Source: an uncultured Ruminococcus sp.
GTDB lineage: Bacteria > Bacillota > Clostridia > Oscillospirales > CAG-272
Direction of reading: 5' to 3'
DNA length: 12,654 nucleotides
NCBI GenBank assembly: GCA_902796505.1
Contig: CADBPA010000063.1
Location: 1-12,654, forward strand
The notes beneath the pieces were generated by a model, which saw only the letters and a program-made list of their open reading frames with translations, did no database searches and was not told the DNA's origin. Positions 1 to 6,030 of this stretch are shown here, one piece after another (within the stretch, counting starts at the first letter, position 1; each line of letters opens with the position of its first letter). A program made the position numbers and the translations under genes.

Positions 1-16
1 CATATTTTATTTTTTG

Positions 17-374
17 CCTTTCCGGCAGGGCTGAGATAGCACACTTCGGAGATGAGAGAAAAATCCTGCGCTTTTCTTTCGGGAAAGAAAAAACTCTCGC
101 TCATCCGTTATCCTGCCCTCGAGAATCTCATCCCGACTTTATGTCGGAGATGTCATCGAACGGATGAAAAAAAGAAAAGGAGAACCAGAGATCGTTTGTT
201 TCTGCGAAAAGACAAAAAGAAAAAGCCGGGTATCGCTACCCGACTTTTATGATGTTCTCGCTTGATTCAATTTTATTGGTTCCGCATTTTTCTCACCGTC
301 GCGTTCCTTTATTTCATCCGCGACATTGACATCTCCGAGAAGTGTGCTACGATAGACCCGACGGAAAGGAAACT
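17..374. repeat. Large imperfect inverted repeat, left arm interrupted
   Basis: The reverse complement of 302-374 aligns with two left-hand blocks, 17-54 and 144-186. Shared stretches include CCTTTCCG (17-24), AGCACACTTC (38-47), TCGGAGATGTCA (144-155) and CGGATGAAA (161-169). The left arm appears interrupted by about 90 nt between two copies of TCGGAGATG (46-54 and 144-152), which looks like an insertion or tandem duplication. The interval also has a 9-bp stem pairing 101-109 with 159-167, and inner hairpins at 72-91 and 133-147. No coding region fits. It could be two inverted copies of a small repetitive element, or one structured or MITE-like element; identity is not known. Confidence 0.55.
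221..248. terminator. Bidirectional intrinsic terminator
   Basis: Stem CGGGTA/TACCCG (227-232 with 237-242) with loop TCGC. The stem is extended by G225-C244 and flanked by AAAA (221-224) and TTTT (245-248), so it could terminate on both strands. No gene that it would serve is visible in the window; on the plus strand it would insulate the retron from upstream transcription. Confidence 0.65.
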
Positions 375-640
375 GGAGAACGTATTCTGTTTGCTATATT
401 TCAAAATTTGCCGTTGCCACAACCGGATTCTCCGAGGTTTACATCTCTATGCTGCAACATGAAAGAATTTCATGCAATTTGTGTTATTATCTTCATGAAA
501 CATAAAAAGATGAGAGGCGCCCAAGGGATTGCGCCACAACAATTAAACCGTAACAGAATTTGTGCGACGCCTTCAAGTGGCAACAAAAATCGTCATCAGA
601 TATAAAAAAACCGTATCTTTTTTTGTAGATATATTGAAAA
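375..640. other. Non-coding AT-rich stretch before the retron
   Basis: No ORF here has both a ribosome binding site and protein-like composition. It holds a 7-bp palindrome with a 3-nt spacer (CATGAAA...TTTCATG, 458-474), the left copy of the 25-nt repeat shared with 2528-2552, and a hairpin GGCGC/GCGCC (516-520 with 531-535). No T-run follows that hairpin. Confidence 0.5.
486..510 (+). repeat. Direct repeat copy 1, left of retron
   Basis: This 25-nt segment matches 2528-2552 at 22 of 25 positions (ATTAT, then one mismatch, TTCATGAAAC, two mismatches, AAAAAGA). Each copy is followed within a few bases by a GC-containing hairpin. The pair brackets the promoter, RNA, membrane-protein gene and RT gene, so it could mark the edges of a cassette. 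It could equally be a recurring terminator-associated motif. Confidence 0.45.
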
Positions 641-667
641 ATTCACAATTTTATGTTACACTATAAT
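634..667 (+). promoter_or_regulatory. Retron promoter
   Basis: A perfect TATAAT lies at 662-667. Upstream candidates for -35 are TTCACA (642-647, short 14-nt spacer) and TTGAAA (634-639, long 22-nt spacer), so the -35 is imperfect. A start site about 7 nt after the -10 (near 674) falls just before the a1 arm of the predicted retron RNA, which supports the assignment. Confidence 0.6.
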
Positions 668-679
668 TGTTAGTACGAG

Positions 680-695
680 CAGCCAGATTAGACTT
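680..695 (+). repeat. a1 arm of retron RNA
   Basis: Complementary to 893-909. T695-A893 through G691-C897 are continuous; 689-684 pair with 899-904 including two G-U wobbles; 683-680 pair with 906-909 after bulged T905. In retrons the a1/a2 stem closes the msr-msd RNA and positions the priming guanosine. Confidence 0.65.
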
Positions 696-754
696 CGTAT
701 GGTTCGTGGAAGCACGGGCGGCATTATGCTCTTGAGCATGTATGCATTTGTTTG

Positions 755-848
755 CGGCACATACTCTCCATACACCTACACCATCACAACCGTATTAGGT
801 CGCGAATGAGAATGTAGATATGTACCTGTATGCGATGTAATAGTGTCG
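755..848 (+). other. msd long hairpin (cDNA template)
   Basis: The base stem pairs CGGCAC (755-760) with GTGTCG (843-848). After an internal loop, 769-774 pairs with 827-832. A C-C/C-C internal loop follows, then 777-780 pairs with 821-824. The apex (781-820) contains a small ACC/GGT stem at 789-800. A long imperfect hairpin is what the reverse-transcribed half of a retron RNA looks like. Confidence 0.65.
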
Positions 849-892
849 AGACGTATGAGACAGAACGGACTAGATTAATTAACTAGTTTGGG

Positions 893-909
893 AAGTCGGA
901 TTTGTGCTG
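893..909 (+). repeat. a2 arm of retron RNA
   Basis: Complement of the a1 arm at 680-695. It sits after the msd hairpin and 104 nt upstream of the membrane-protein gene, the place expected for the 3' end of a retron RNA. The cDNA would be initiated immediately 5' of this arm. Confidence 0.65.
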
Positions 910-966
910 GTGCGAAACGTGATACACGGCTGCAATGTTCCTTTGTTATTGGCGGGATGGGAAGTC

Positions 967-986
967 CCCTCATCTGCAGATGAGGG
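967..986 (+). promoter_or_regulatory. Perfect 20-nt palindrome before the membrane-protein gene
   Basis: CCCTCATCTG is followed directly by its exact reverse complement, centred at 976/977. It ends 14 nt before the GGAGG ribosome binding site (1001-1005). No T-run follows, so it is not a classic terminator. It could be a protein operator, a processing or stability hairpin separating the retron RNA from the coding mRNA, or a translational control element for the small membrane protein. Confidence 0.5.
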
Positions 987-1012
987 CCAAAAATAGCAAA
1001 GGAGGTGAGTTC

Positions 1013-1219
1013 GTGAAAAAGGCGGACAACCGTGTTATCATCATCAACGGTGATAACAACAAATTAAACTTTGGCGAGAGAAAATCTCGTCTCCCCGCTG
1101 CGATTGCAATTGCGCTTGGCATATTTGCAGGAGCAGCCGTACTGGCTGTATCACACTGCTGCCCTGAATTGCTTGCTGATTTTGTCCGTTGGATAATCGG
1201 CACAACCACAGGTGGCTAA
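1013..1219 (+). CDS. 68-aa single-pass membrane protein, candidate retron effector
   Basis: I do not recognise a named family. The GTG start at 1013 is chosen because GGAGG (1001-1005) lies 7 nt upstream; an in-frame ATG at 935 has no such site and would overlap predicted RNA structure. The 68-residue product has a polar N-terminus with a strand-turn motif VIIINGDNNKLNFG (residues 8-21), a basic patch (ERKSR, 22-26), one hydrophobic segment (about 28-47, AAIAIALGIFAGAAVLAV), two cysteines, and a short amphipathic tail containing FVRW. It sits between the retron RNA and the RT gene, 31 nt before the RT start, so it is probably cotranscribed with both. In known retrons the accessory gene in such a position is the toxic effector, held in check by the RT-msDNA complex, and at least one studied type (Ec48-like) has a membrane protein effector. 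A role in membrane damage upon phage sensing is therefore inferred, not shown. Confidence 0.7.
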   Translation: MKKADNRVIIINGDNNKLNFGERKSRLPAAIAIALGIFAGAAVLAVSHCCPELLADFVRWIIGTTTGG

Positions 1220-1250
1220 CACCAGCACATTTTACAAGAATTGAGGTGCA

Positions 1251-2219
1251 ATGCCTTTGACATATACGGATTGTCCCCTTTATGGACTCAAATCAAAAAA
1301 AATGCTGAGACACTTACTGCGTATAGAGGACAGCAAATTTTTGAAGCAGGATTATGTTGCTTTAATGGTTTCTCCTTACATAGATAAAAAGGAGAAACCT
1401 CGTCTCATTGAACCGCCTCGCGAAGAATTGAAAATAATACAAAAACGGATCAAACAGATGCTGGGGCAGATTATGGTACCCGGCAATGTCTTTTCCGGAA
1501 TAAAAGGCAGATCCTATGCAGACAACGCAATGATGCATACCGGAGAAAAGCGAAGGAACCTATTTAAGATAGATTTAACCGCATTCTTTCCGTCGATTAG
1601 CAGAGAAACAGTATATTCCTTTTTCTGCAAGGATCTTTGTTGTTCATTTGATATAGCAGAAATTCTTACAAATTTTACAACAATTGACTTAGAAAAAACA
1701 CAGGCAAATTGTCTGGATGAAATTTATAGCTTCTTAAATTTAAAAGGTGTTACATGCAAGAATCATTTAATATCAGGAGCACCTACCAGTCAGATTATGT
1801 CTTATCTTGTGAACCATCAGATGTTTGATGAGATGCAGAAGGTCGCGGACGACAATAACGCGATGATGTCTATTTACGTGGATGATGTAACTTTTTCGTC
1901 AGAAAATCGCATCTCAAGATATTTCAAAAATAAAATTATCGCCATCGTCCGAAAGTACGGCTATCAAATTTCAAAAGCTAAAGTAAAAAAGTACACAAAA
2001 TTGTACCCCAAGTTGGTTACCGGAGTAGTTATTGATTCGGATGGCAAGCCCGTTATCAAAAACAGTATGCGTGAAAAAATCATCAATGAGCACGCTCACT
2101 TACGTGAGCATCCTGATGATACTGAATCGCGTCAACGATTAAGAGGATTGCTGACAGCGGCGCGACAGGTAAATAAACATGCATTTCCGACAATATATAA
2201 ATTTGTATATGACAAGTAG
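1251..2219 (+). CDS. Retron-type reverse transcriptase
   Basis: A 322-residue RNA-directed DNA polymerase, the usual length for a stand-alone retron RT. It would reverse transcribe the msd part of the RNA at 674-914, primed from a 2'-OH of that RNA, and stay bound to the product. Visible blocks are KPRLIEPPREELKIIQKRI (49-67, fingers), the retron region X signature NAxxH (N92-A-M-M-H96), motif A FKIDLTAFFPSI (105-116, catalytic D108), motif B SGAPTSQ (175-181), motif C YVDD (209-212, catalytic D211 and D212), and the retron region Y signature VTG (256-258) in the thumb. Two features are less usual: Q181 in motif B, where most retron RTs have P and where the SQ form recalls diversity-generating retroelement RTs, and V210 in place of the common A in YADD. 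The ATG at 1251 has GAGG 4 nt upstream. AT-rich codon use contrasts with the GC-rich operon to the right, consistent with acquisition. Confidence 0.93.
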   Translation: MPLTYTDCPLYGLKSKKMLRHLLRIEDSKFLKQDYVALMVSPYIDKKEKPRLIEPPREELKIIQKRIKQMLGQIMVPGNVFSGIKGRSYADNAMMHTGEKRRNLFKIDLTAFFPSISRETVYSFFCKDLCCSFDIAEILTNFTTIDLEKTQANCLDEIYSFLNLKGVTCKNHLISGAPTSQIMSYLVNHQMFDEMQKVADDNNAMMSIYVDDVTFSSENRISRYFKNKIIAIVRKYGYQISKAKVKKYTKLYPKLVTGVVIDSDGKPVIKNSMREKIINEHAHLREHPDDTESRQRLRGLLTAARQVNKHAFPTIYKFVYDK

Positions 2220-2256
2220 AACAACCAGAAGCAATTTCAGAAATGATTACATGCAC

Positions 2257-2276
2257 AAAAAGGACCGCCGGGCGGT
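2257..2276 (-). terminator. Minus-strand terminator near the RT 3' end
   Basis: ACCGCC and GGCGGT (2264-2269 and 2271-2276) form a GC-rich stem. On the minus strand it is followed by CC and five Ts (complement of A2257-A2261). It would stop transcription coming leftwards toward the RT gene. Confidence 0.55.
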
Positions 2277-2401
2277 AACGATGAACTTATTATATTTACC
2301 TATCACCTCTTTTGGAAAAAATCCATACTATAATATTTCCTCCTTTCTCTCTTAACGCAAAAATACGCAAAACATAGTGCAATCATAAGCAAATAAAATT
2401 G

Positions 2402-2506
2402 TCATCTTGATTTATTCTGTTTTGCTTTGCTAACGATGTACTCACGCTGCAGAGTATTCAGTTGTTCGTTCACGTAAGGGAGCGATTGGGGCTTGACGTA
2501 GGTCAT
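2402..2506 (-). CDS. Possible 34-aa hypothetical peptide
   Basis: An ATG at 2506 opens a 34-codon frame (MTYVKPQSLPYVNEQLNTL..., ending KAKQNKSR). The composition is protein-like: polar, probably helical, with a basic C-terminus. AGGAGG lies only 2 nt from this ATG, too close for an ideal site; a weaker GGAG lies 11 nt away. The frame stays open further upstream (to about 2701), but that extension would read through two strong terminators and is unlikely. It may be a small gene or the remnant of a longer one. No family recognised. Confidence 0.25.
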   Translation of the reverse strand: MTYVKPQSLPYVNEQLNTLQREYIVSKAKQNKSR

Positions 2507-2527
2507 AACCTCCTTCTCCAGCTCACT

Positions 2528-2552
2528 ATTATTTTCATGAAACGCAAAAAGA
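2528..2552 (+). repeat. Direct repeat copy 2, right of retron
   Basis: Matches 486-510 at 22 of 25 positions in the same orientation. It runs directly into the terminator stem at 2551-2584. See the left copy for interpretation. Confidence 0.45.
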
Positions 2553-2589
2553 GCGCAAATCAAACTTGCATTCAATTTACGCTCCTTTT
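2546..2589. terminator. Bidirectional terminator downstream of retron
   Basis: GAGCG (2551-2555) pairs with CGCTC (2580-2584), continued after one mismatch by AAAT/ATTT (2557-2560 with 2575-2578). AAAAA precedes the stem and CTTTT follows it on the plus strand. This is the first plausible plus-strand stop for the retron transcript after the RT gene. Confidence 0.55.
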
Positions 2590-2597
2590 GTCCAGCC

Positions 2598-2633
2598 AAA
2601 AAGAGAAACCACCATCCGGTGGTTTTTCTTTTT
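2598..2633. terminator. Strong bidirectional terminator
   Basis: A stem of about 16 bp: AAAAA G A G AAACCACC (2598-2613) pairs with GGTGGTTT T T C TTTTT (2618-2633), one G-T wobble, loop ATCC. It has a T-rich 3' side on both strands. It lies 14 nt beyond the preceding stem (2551-2584), so the two act as a double insulator. Confidence 0.75.
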
Positions 2634-2855
2634 GCTACGGAATCAACGATGCCGAAGTCACCAATCCGCAACCGAAAGCACGAGGAAAGAACAATGAACA
2701 CACCAAAGCAAAAGGATGCAAAAAAGCTTTGGCGGATTGTGTGAATTTCGCGTAAGCGAAATTCTGTTCAACTTCCTGGTTCCGCGGCACCACCCCAGCA
2801 AAAGCATAAGCGTGCAAAAATGTGTTAAATGTAAATGATTATTTCATTTTTGCGC

Positions 2856-2893
2856 AAAAAAAAGAAGGCCTTCCTTTCGGAGAGCCTTCTTTT
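2856..2893. terminator. Terminator of the glycoside hydrolase operon
   Basis: AAAAGAAGGC (2860-2869) pairs with GCCTTCTTTT (2884-2893), with an inner TCC/GGA stem. On the minus strand a run of eight Ts (complement of 2856-2863) follows the stem. It lies 94 nt beyond the stop of the rhamnosidase gene and should end the minus-strand operon. The T-run on the plus side also allows plus-strand function. Confidence 0.75.
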
Positions 2894-2986
2894 GAATATT
2901 GTTTTCTGTACGAAGAAAACGTGTGGTTTTGCATTTTTCCTTGCGTGCTTCTTCGCGCTTTCGCGCACTCCCTTTGGTGCGCAGCA

Positions 2987-5173
2987 TTACGCCTCGGAGA
3001 AGGTATATTTTCCCGGGGAGACGGTTTCGGTTCTGCCGGCGAAGGTGACCTCGGTTTCGACCGGGGTTTCGACCGTCAGGACGCCGCTCGCGCGGTCGTA
3101 GGCGACCGAGATCCTGCCGCGGCGGGAGAGATAACTGCCCTCGAAGCTGCCGAGGCGGCGGTCGGTATGCGGCGCGATACGCGCCTTTTCATATCCCGGC
3201 AGAAGCGGCGAGATCCCGAGGATATACCGGTAATAGAATTTCCCGACGCTGCCGAAGGAATAGTGGTTGAACGAGACCATATTGTCGCCCGACATCCGGC
3301 TCTCGTTGACGGTGCCGTCCTCGCGGATGGCGTCCCAGCGCTCCCACGTGGTGGTCGCGCCGCGGCGGATCTGATACATCCAGCCGGGGCATTTTTCGCT
3401 GAAGAGCAGGTCGAAGGCGAGTTTCTCCTCACCGTTCTCGCAGAGAAGCGGCAGAAGGCGCTCGGTGGCGAAAAAGCCGGTCTGCATTCCTTCCTCGCGG
3501 ATCTTCATAAGCAGGCGGGCGTAGACCGAATCCCAAAGTGCGCCGCGGTCGAGGACGGCGGTGAGCGCCATCACGTAGGCGCCCTGATAGTCGTCCTTCA
3601 TTCTGCCGTCCGGGCGGACGAACGCCTTGATATAGGCGGCTTTCGAGCGCGCGTACTGTTCGGAATACTTCCGGCGATCCTCTTCCCTGCCGAGCAGCTG
3701 CGCCGCCCACGCGAGGATGCGCATATCGTTGACGAGGAAGGCGTTCGAGACCGGGCCGTTGTGGATCGCCATATACTTGACGTCGCGGCCGAGGGCAAGC
3801 CAATCGCCGAGGCTCGGCGCGATCCAGAGGTCTTTTTTGCCGAAGACGCCGCCCATATGGGCGATCTCGCAATCGGCGAACGCCTTCATGCTCTCATAGT
3901 TTTGCCCGATCACTTCCCGATCGCCGAACTGGCGATAGAGCATTTCGGGGACGATGCAGATACAGTTGCCCCAGCCGAGCATACTCATGAAGCCGGCGTT
4001 GTTTCTGCCGGGCGCCGCCGGGACGGTGGGGGTGACGTAGCCGTCCTTGCTGTCCGATTGGCTATAGCGGATATCCTTGAGAAATTTGTTCCAGAACGGC
4101 AGGGTGTCGAAATTGAAGGCGCCGGTCTCGGCAAAGACCTGCCCGTCTCCGGTATAGCCCATGCGTTCGTCGCGCTGGGGGCAATCGGTCGGGACTTCGA
4201 TATAATTCGATTTCTGCCCCCATATCTGGTTTTCGTAGAGCCTTTGCGCGTCTGGATTTTCGCAGGAGAAGAAGCCGGTGCGCTCCATATCCGAATAGAC
4301 GGCGTAGGCGGTGATCAGCCCTTCGCGGTACCCGGCTCCCGAAAGTTCGAGATAGCGGAAGCCCATATAGGTAAACTCCGGGCGGTATTTTTTCGTCTCG
4401 CTGCCCTTATAATAAACGATCTGCTGTTTGGCTTTGCGCAGGTTTGCGGTGTAGAGCGATCCGTCGGCGTTCAGGATCTCGCCGTGGCGGAGCGTCAGGC
4501 GTTCGCCGTCCAGAAAGGCAGGATCGATCTCGACGATCCCGGCGAAATTCTGCCCGAAATCGAGGATGGTGCACTCGCCGCGCTTTTCGGCGGATACGAC
4601 CGGGACTTTCTCTCTCGCGCGTACCGCGACGACGCCCGGCTCGATGACCTGCGGCAGAGCCCCCGAAAATTTCAGGATCGGGAACGCCGGCGTTCCCACG
4701 CCGCCCGCGCGGTAGATCTCGCCGTCGTACAGACCGGCGTACTCATAGGGAGAGGCGACCGGGACGACCGTCGGATCGGAGGAGGTATAGAGGATCTTCC
4801 CCCCGTCGGTCTCGATCTCGACCTCCCAGGAAACGGCGGGCGTGTCGCCGTAGATCTGCGTTTTGTTTTCAAAACCGAATCTGCCGCAGTACCAGCCCTG
4901 CCCGAGATAGACGCGCAGGACCGAATCGGCCCTGATCTTTCCGGTCAGGTCGTAGGAGCGGCTGTGCAGATCCTTCGGATAGTAGGTGAAGCCGGGGGCG
5001 AGCAGTTCGTCTCCGATCTTTTCGCCGTCCAGCTGCGCCGAGAAAACGCCGAGGGCGGTGATGCGGAGGACGGCTTTGCGGATCCCCTCCGCGCCGATCT
5101 TCTGCTCGGCGGCATAGACCGCGCCTTCGGTATACGGCGCGTCAAAAGAGATGAAATGCTCTCTGAGGCTCAT
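2987..5173 (-). CDS. GH78 alpha-L-rhamnosidase
   Basis: A 728-residue enzyme predicted to release terminal alpha-L-rhamnose from plant glycosides such as rutinosides, saponins or pectin-derived oligosaccharides by an inverting mechanism. The N-terminal half (about 30-290) is the beta-rich Bac_rhamnosid_N-type region, with LLAPGFTYYP near 58-65 and ILDFGQNFAG (203-212). The (alpha/alpha)6 catalytic domain starts near 300 and carries the family signature VPTDCPQRDERMGYTGDGQ (327-345) with acidic residues D330, D335 and E336. WERWD (610-614, E611) supplies the likely catalytic base, followed by SFNHYSFGSVGKFYYR (634-649). No signal peptide is seen, so it is probably cytoplasmic. It is the last gene of the operon and its ATG overlaps the upstream stop by 4 nt (ATGA), indicating translational coupling. 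Length is somewhat short for GH78 but complete. Exact substrate is not determinable. Confidence 0.93.
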   Translation of the reverse strand: MSLREHFISFDAPYTEGAVYAAEQKIGAEGIRKAVLRITALGVFSAQLDGEKIGDELLAPGFTYYPKDLHSRSYDLTGKIRADSVLRVYLGQGWYCGRFGFENKTQIYGDTPAVSWEVEIETDGGKILYTSSDPTVVPVASPYEYAGLYDGEIYRAGGVGTPAFPILKFSGALPQVIEPGVVAVRAREKVPVVSAEKRGECTILDFGQNFAGIVEIDPAFLDGERLTLRHGEILNADGSLYTANLRKAKQQIVYYKGSETKKYRPEFTYMGFRYLELSGAGYREGLITAYAVYSDMERTGFFSCENPDAQRLYENQIWGQKSNYIEVPTDCPQRDERMGYTGDGQVFAETGAFNFDTLPFWNKFLKDIRYSQSDSKDGYVTPTVPAAPGRNNAGFMSMLGWGNCICIVPEMLYRQFGDREVIGQNYESMKAFADCEIAHMGGVFGKKDLWIAPSLGDWLALGRDVKYMAIHNGPVSNAFLVNDMRILAWAAQLLGREEDRRKYSEQYARSKAAYIKAFVRPDGRMKDDYQGAYVMALTAVLDRGALWDSVYARLLMKIREEGMQTGFFATERLLPLLCENGEEKLAFDLLFSEKCPGWMYQIRRGATTTWERWDAIREDGTVNESRMSGDNMVSFNHYSFGSVGKFYYRYILGISPLLPGYEKARIAPHTDRRLGSFEGSYLSRRGRISVAYDRASGVLTVETPVETEVTFAGRTETVSPGKYTFSEA

Positions 5174-6021
5174 TCGGGGATCCTCCGGTTCAGGTAGGCG
5201 GCGCTCACCGTCAGGCTTTTGACCGGATCGCCGTCGATATGGTTTTTATGGCTTTCGAGGATGACCGCGCGCACGCCTGCCGCAAGCGCCTGCTCGATCA
5301 GCTCGTCCAGCGGCATATTGCCGCACCCGAGTTCGAGCGAATCGCTCTGCAAAATCGGCGTCATCGTCTTTCCCGACGGGCGGGAGCCGCGGTCGTTGAT
5401 ATGCCACGTCTTCATGCGCGGACCGAGTTTTTTCATCCACGCGAGCGGCGACGCGCCGGCTTCGGCAAACCAGAAGCTGTCGAACTCAAAGTTGACGTTC
5501 TCCTCCGACGTTTCGGAGAGAAGGATCTCATACGCGGTGCGCTCTCCGCAGCGAAGAAGCTCGCAGTTATGGTTGTGATACAGGAGAGAAACCCCCTCTT
5601 TTCGCAACACGCCCCCCGCCTCGTTGAGTCGTTTCGCCAGCGAGCGGACCGACGCTTCGTCGGAATAATCGAAGCGATACATCCCGGTGATGACGGCGTA
5701 TTCCGCCCCGAAAGACTTCACCTCTTCGGCGACGGCGTGCGCGTCCCTCTCGACGCTTCCGAGATCCACATGCAGAGACGGAACGCAGAGCCCCGCCTCC
5801 GAAAGGAGCGCGTGCCAATCGAGCTTTCCGCCGTTCCCCGAAGGCATTCCGGCGGCTTTGGTCAGCAGACGGACGAGCAGGGGCGTTTTGTGGATCATGA
5901 ACGAGCAAAGCTCGATCCCGTCATAGCCTGCGGCTTTGATCGCCGCGAGCGTTTCCCTCGCCTCGCGCTCGCCCGACGTGACCTTTCCGAGCATAATTTG
6001 TTGTACGGCTTTGATCGGCAT
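5170..6021 (-). CDS. Sugar phosphate isomerase/epimerase-like TIM barrel protein
   Basis: A 283-residue protein of the xylose isomerase-like (AP_endonuc_2) TIM-barrel superfamily. Candidate metal and active-site residues sit at barrel strand ends: GIELCSF (E37), SLHVD, LLYHNHNCE, VNFEFDSFWF, TWHIND, and VILESHKN near the C-terminus. The HNHxxE block is typical of uncharacterised sugar isomerase/epimerase proteins in glycoside-utilisation loci; relatives include IolE, tagatose epimerases, and proteins acting on 3-keto sugars. It begins 9 nt after the GH1 stop; GAGG overlaps that stop and serves as its ribosome binding site. It overlaps the rhamnosidase start by 4 nt. A role in interconverting or further processing the released sugar or a modified glycoside is inferred. 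The precise substrate is unknown. Confidence 0.82.
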   Translation of the reverse strand: MPIKAVQQIMLGKVTSGEREARETLAAIKAAGYDGIELCSFMIHKTPLLVRLLTKAAGMPSGNGGKLDWHALLSEAGLCVPSLHVDLGSVERDAHAVAEEVKSFGAEYAVITGMYRFDYSDEASVRSLAKRLNEAGGVLRKEGVSLLYHNHNCELLRCGERTAYEILLSETSEENVNFEFDSFWFAEAGASPLAWMKKLGPRMKTWHINDRGSRPSGKTMTPILQSDSLELGCGNMPLDELIEQALAAGVRAVILESHKNHIDGDPVKSLTVSAAYLNRRIPE

Positions 6022-6030
6022 GGTATTTCC

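Larger units (their letters stand above)
674..914 (+). ncRNA. Retron msr-msd precursor RNA
   Basis: This 240-nt non-coding tract has the layout of a retron RNA. The 5' arm a1 (680-695) pairs with the 3' arm a2 (893-909) in about 15 pairs with one bulge (T905) and one mismatch (A690/G898). Just inside are two msr-type hairpins: 702-708 with 713-719 (loop GAAG), and 721-730 with 735-745 (loop CTTG). The long msd-type hairpin spans 755-848. A further stem pairs 866-873 with 883-890. By analogy with known retrons the branching guanosine lies at the a1/msr junction; G691 (in TTAGAC) and G697 are candidates. Reverse transcription would start near 892 and stop before the second msr hairpin, giving a cDNA of roughly 140-150 nt. 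All pairings were read by eye; boundaries are inferred. Confidence 0.75.
2220..2860. other. Non-coding, terminator-rich tract between retron and operon
   Basis: No robust gene is seen. The tract contains the terminators listed separately, the right copy of the 25-nt repeat, a possible 34-codon minus-strand ORF, and two micro-ORFs with ribosome-binding-like sites: minus 2326-2303 (MDFFQKR, with AGGAGG at 2339-2344) and plus 2694-2744 (MNTPKQKDAKKLWRIV, preceded by GAGGAAAG). The second overlaps a perfect 9-bp hairpin with loop GTAA (2743-2764). These look like decayed gene starts. Confidence 0.45.

Noticed and set aside
52..252. Lys/Arg-rich plus-strand frame of 66 codons
   Set aside because: Lies in the inverted-repeat region and reads into the terminator hairpin; composition follows A-rich tracts rather than a protein.
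342..605. Plus-strand frame of 87 codons upstream of the retron
   Set aside because: No ribosome binding site, no protein-like pattern, and it crosses palindromes and the 25-nt repeat.
935..1012. Extended ATG start for the small membrane protein
   Set aside because: The extra 26 codons run across the palindrome at 967-986 and have no upstream Shine-Dalgarno, whereas GTG 1013 has a well-placed GGAGG.
674..2219. Diversity-generating retroelement instead of a retron
   Set aside because: Motif B ends in SQ as in DGRs, but I found no template/variable repeat pair, no Avd-like gene and no variable target protein; NAxxH, VTG and the msr-msd fold favour a retron.
2462..2755. Plus-strand frame of 97 codons after the RT gene
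   Set aside because: It translates straight through two strong terminator hairpins, which explains its KEKPPSGGFSF segment; not a gene.
2822..5197. Plus-strand open frame of 791 codons antisense to the rhamnosidase gene
   Set aside because: It is the shadow of GC-rich coding DNA: the minus strand carries a full GH78 signature and catalytic motifs, while this frame has low-complexity composition and no ribosome binding site. It also begins across a terminator.
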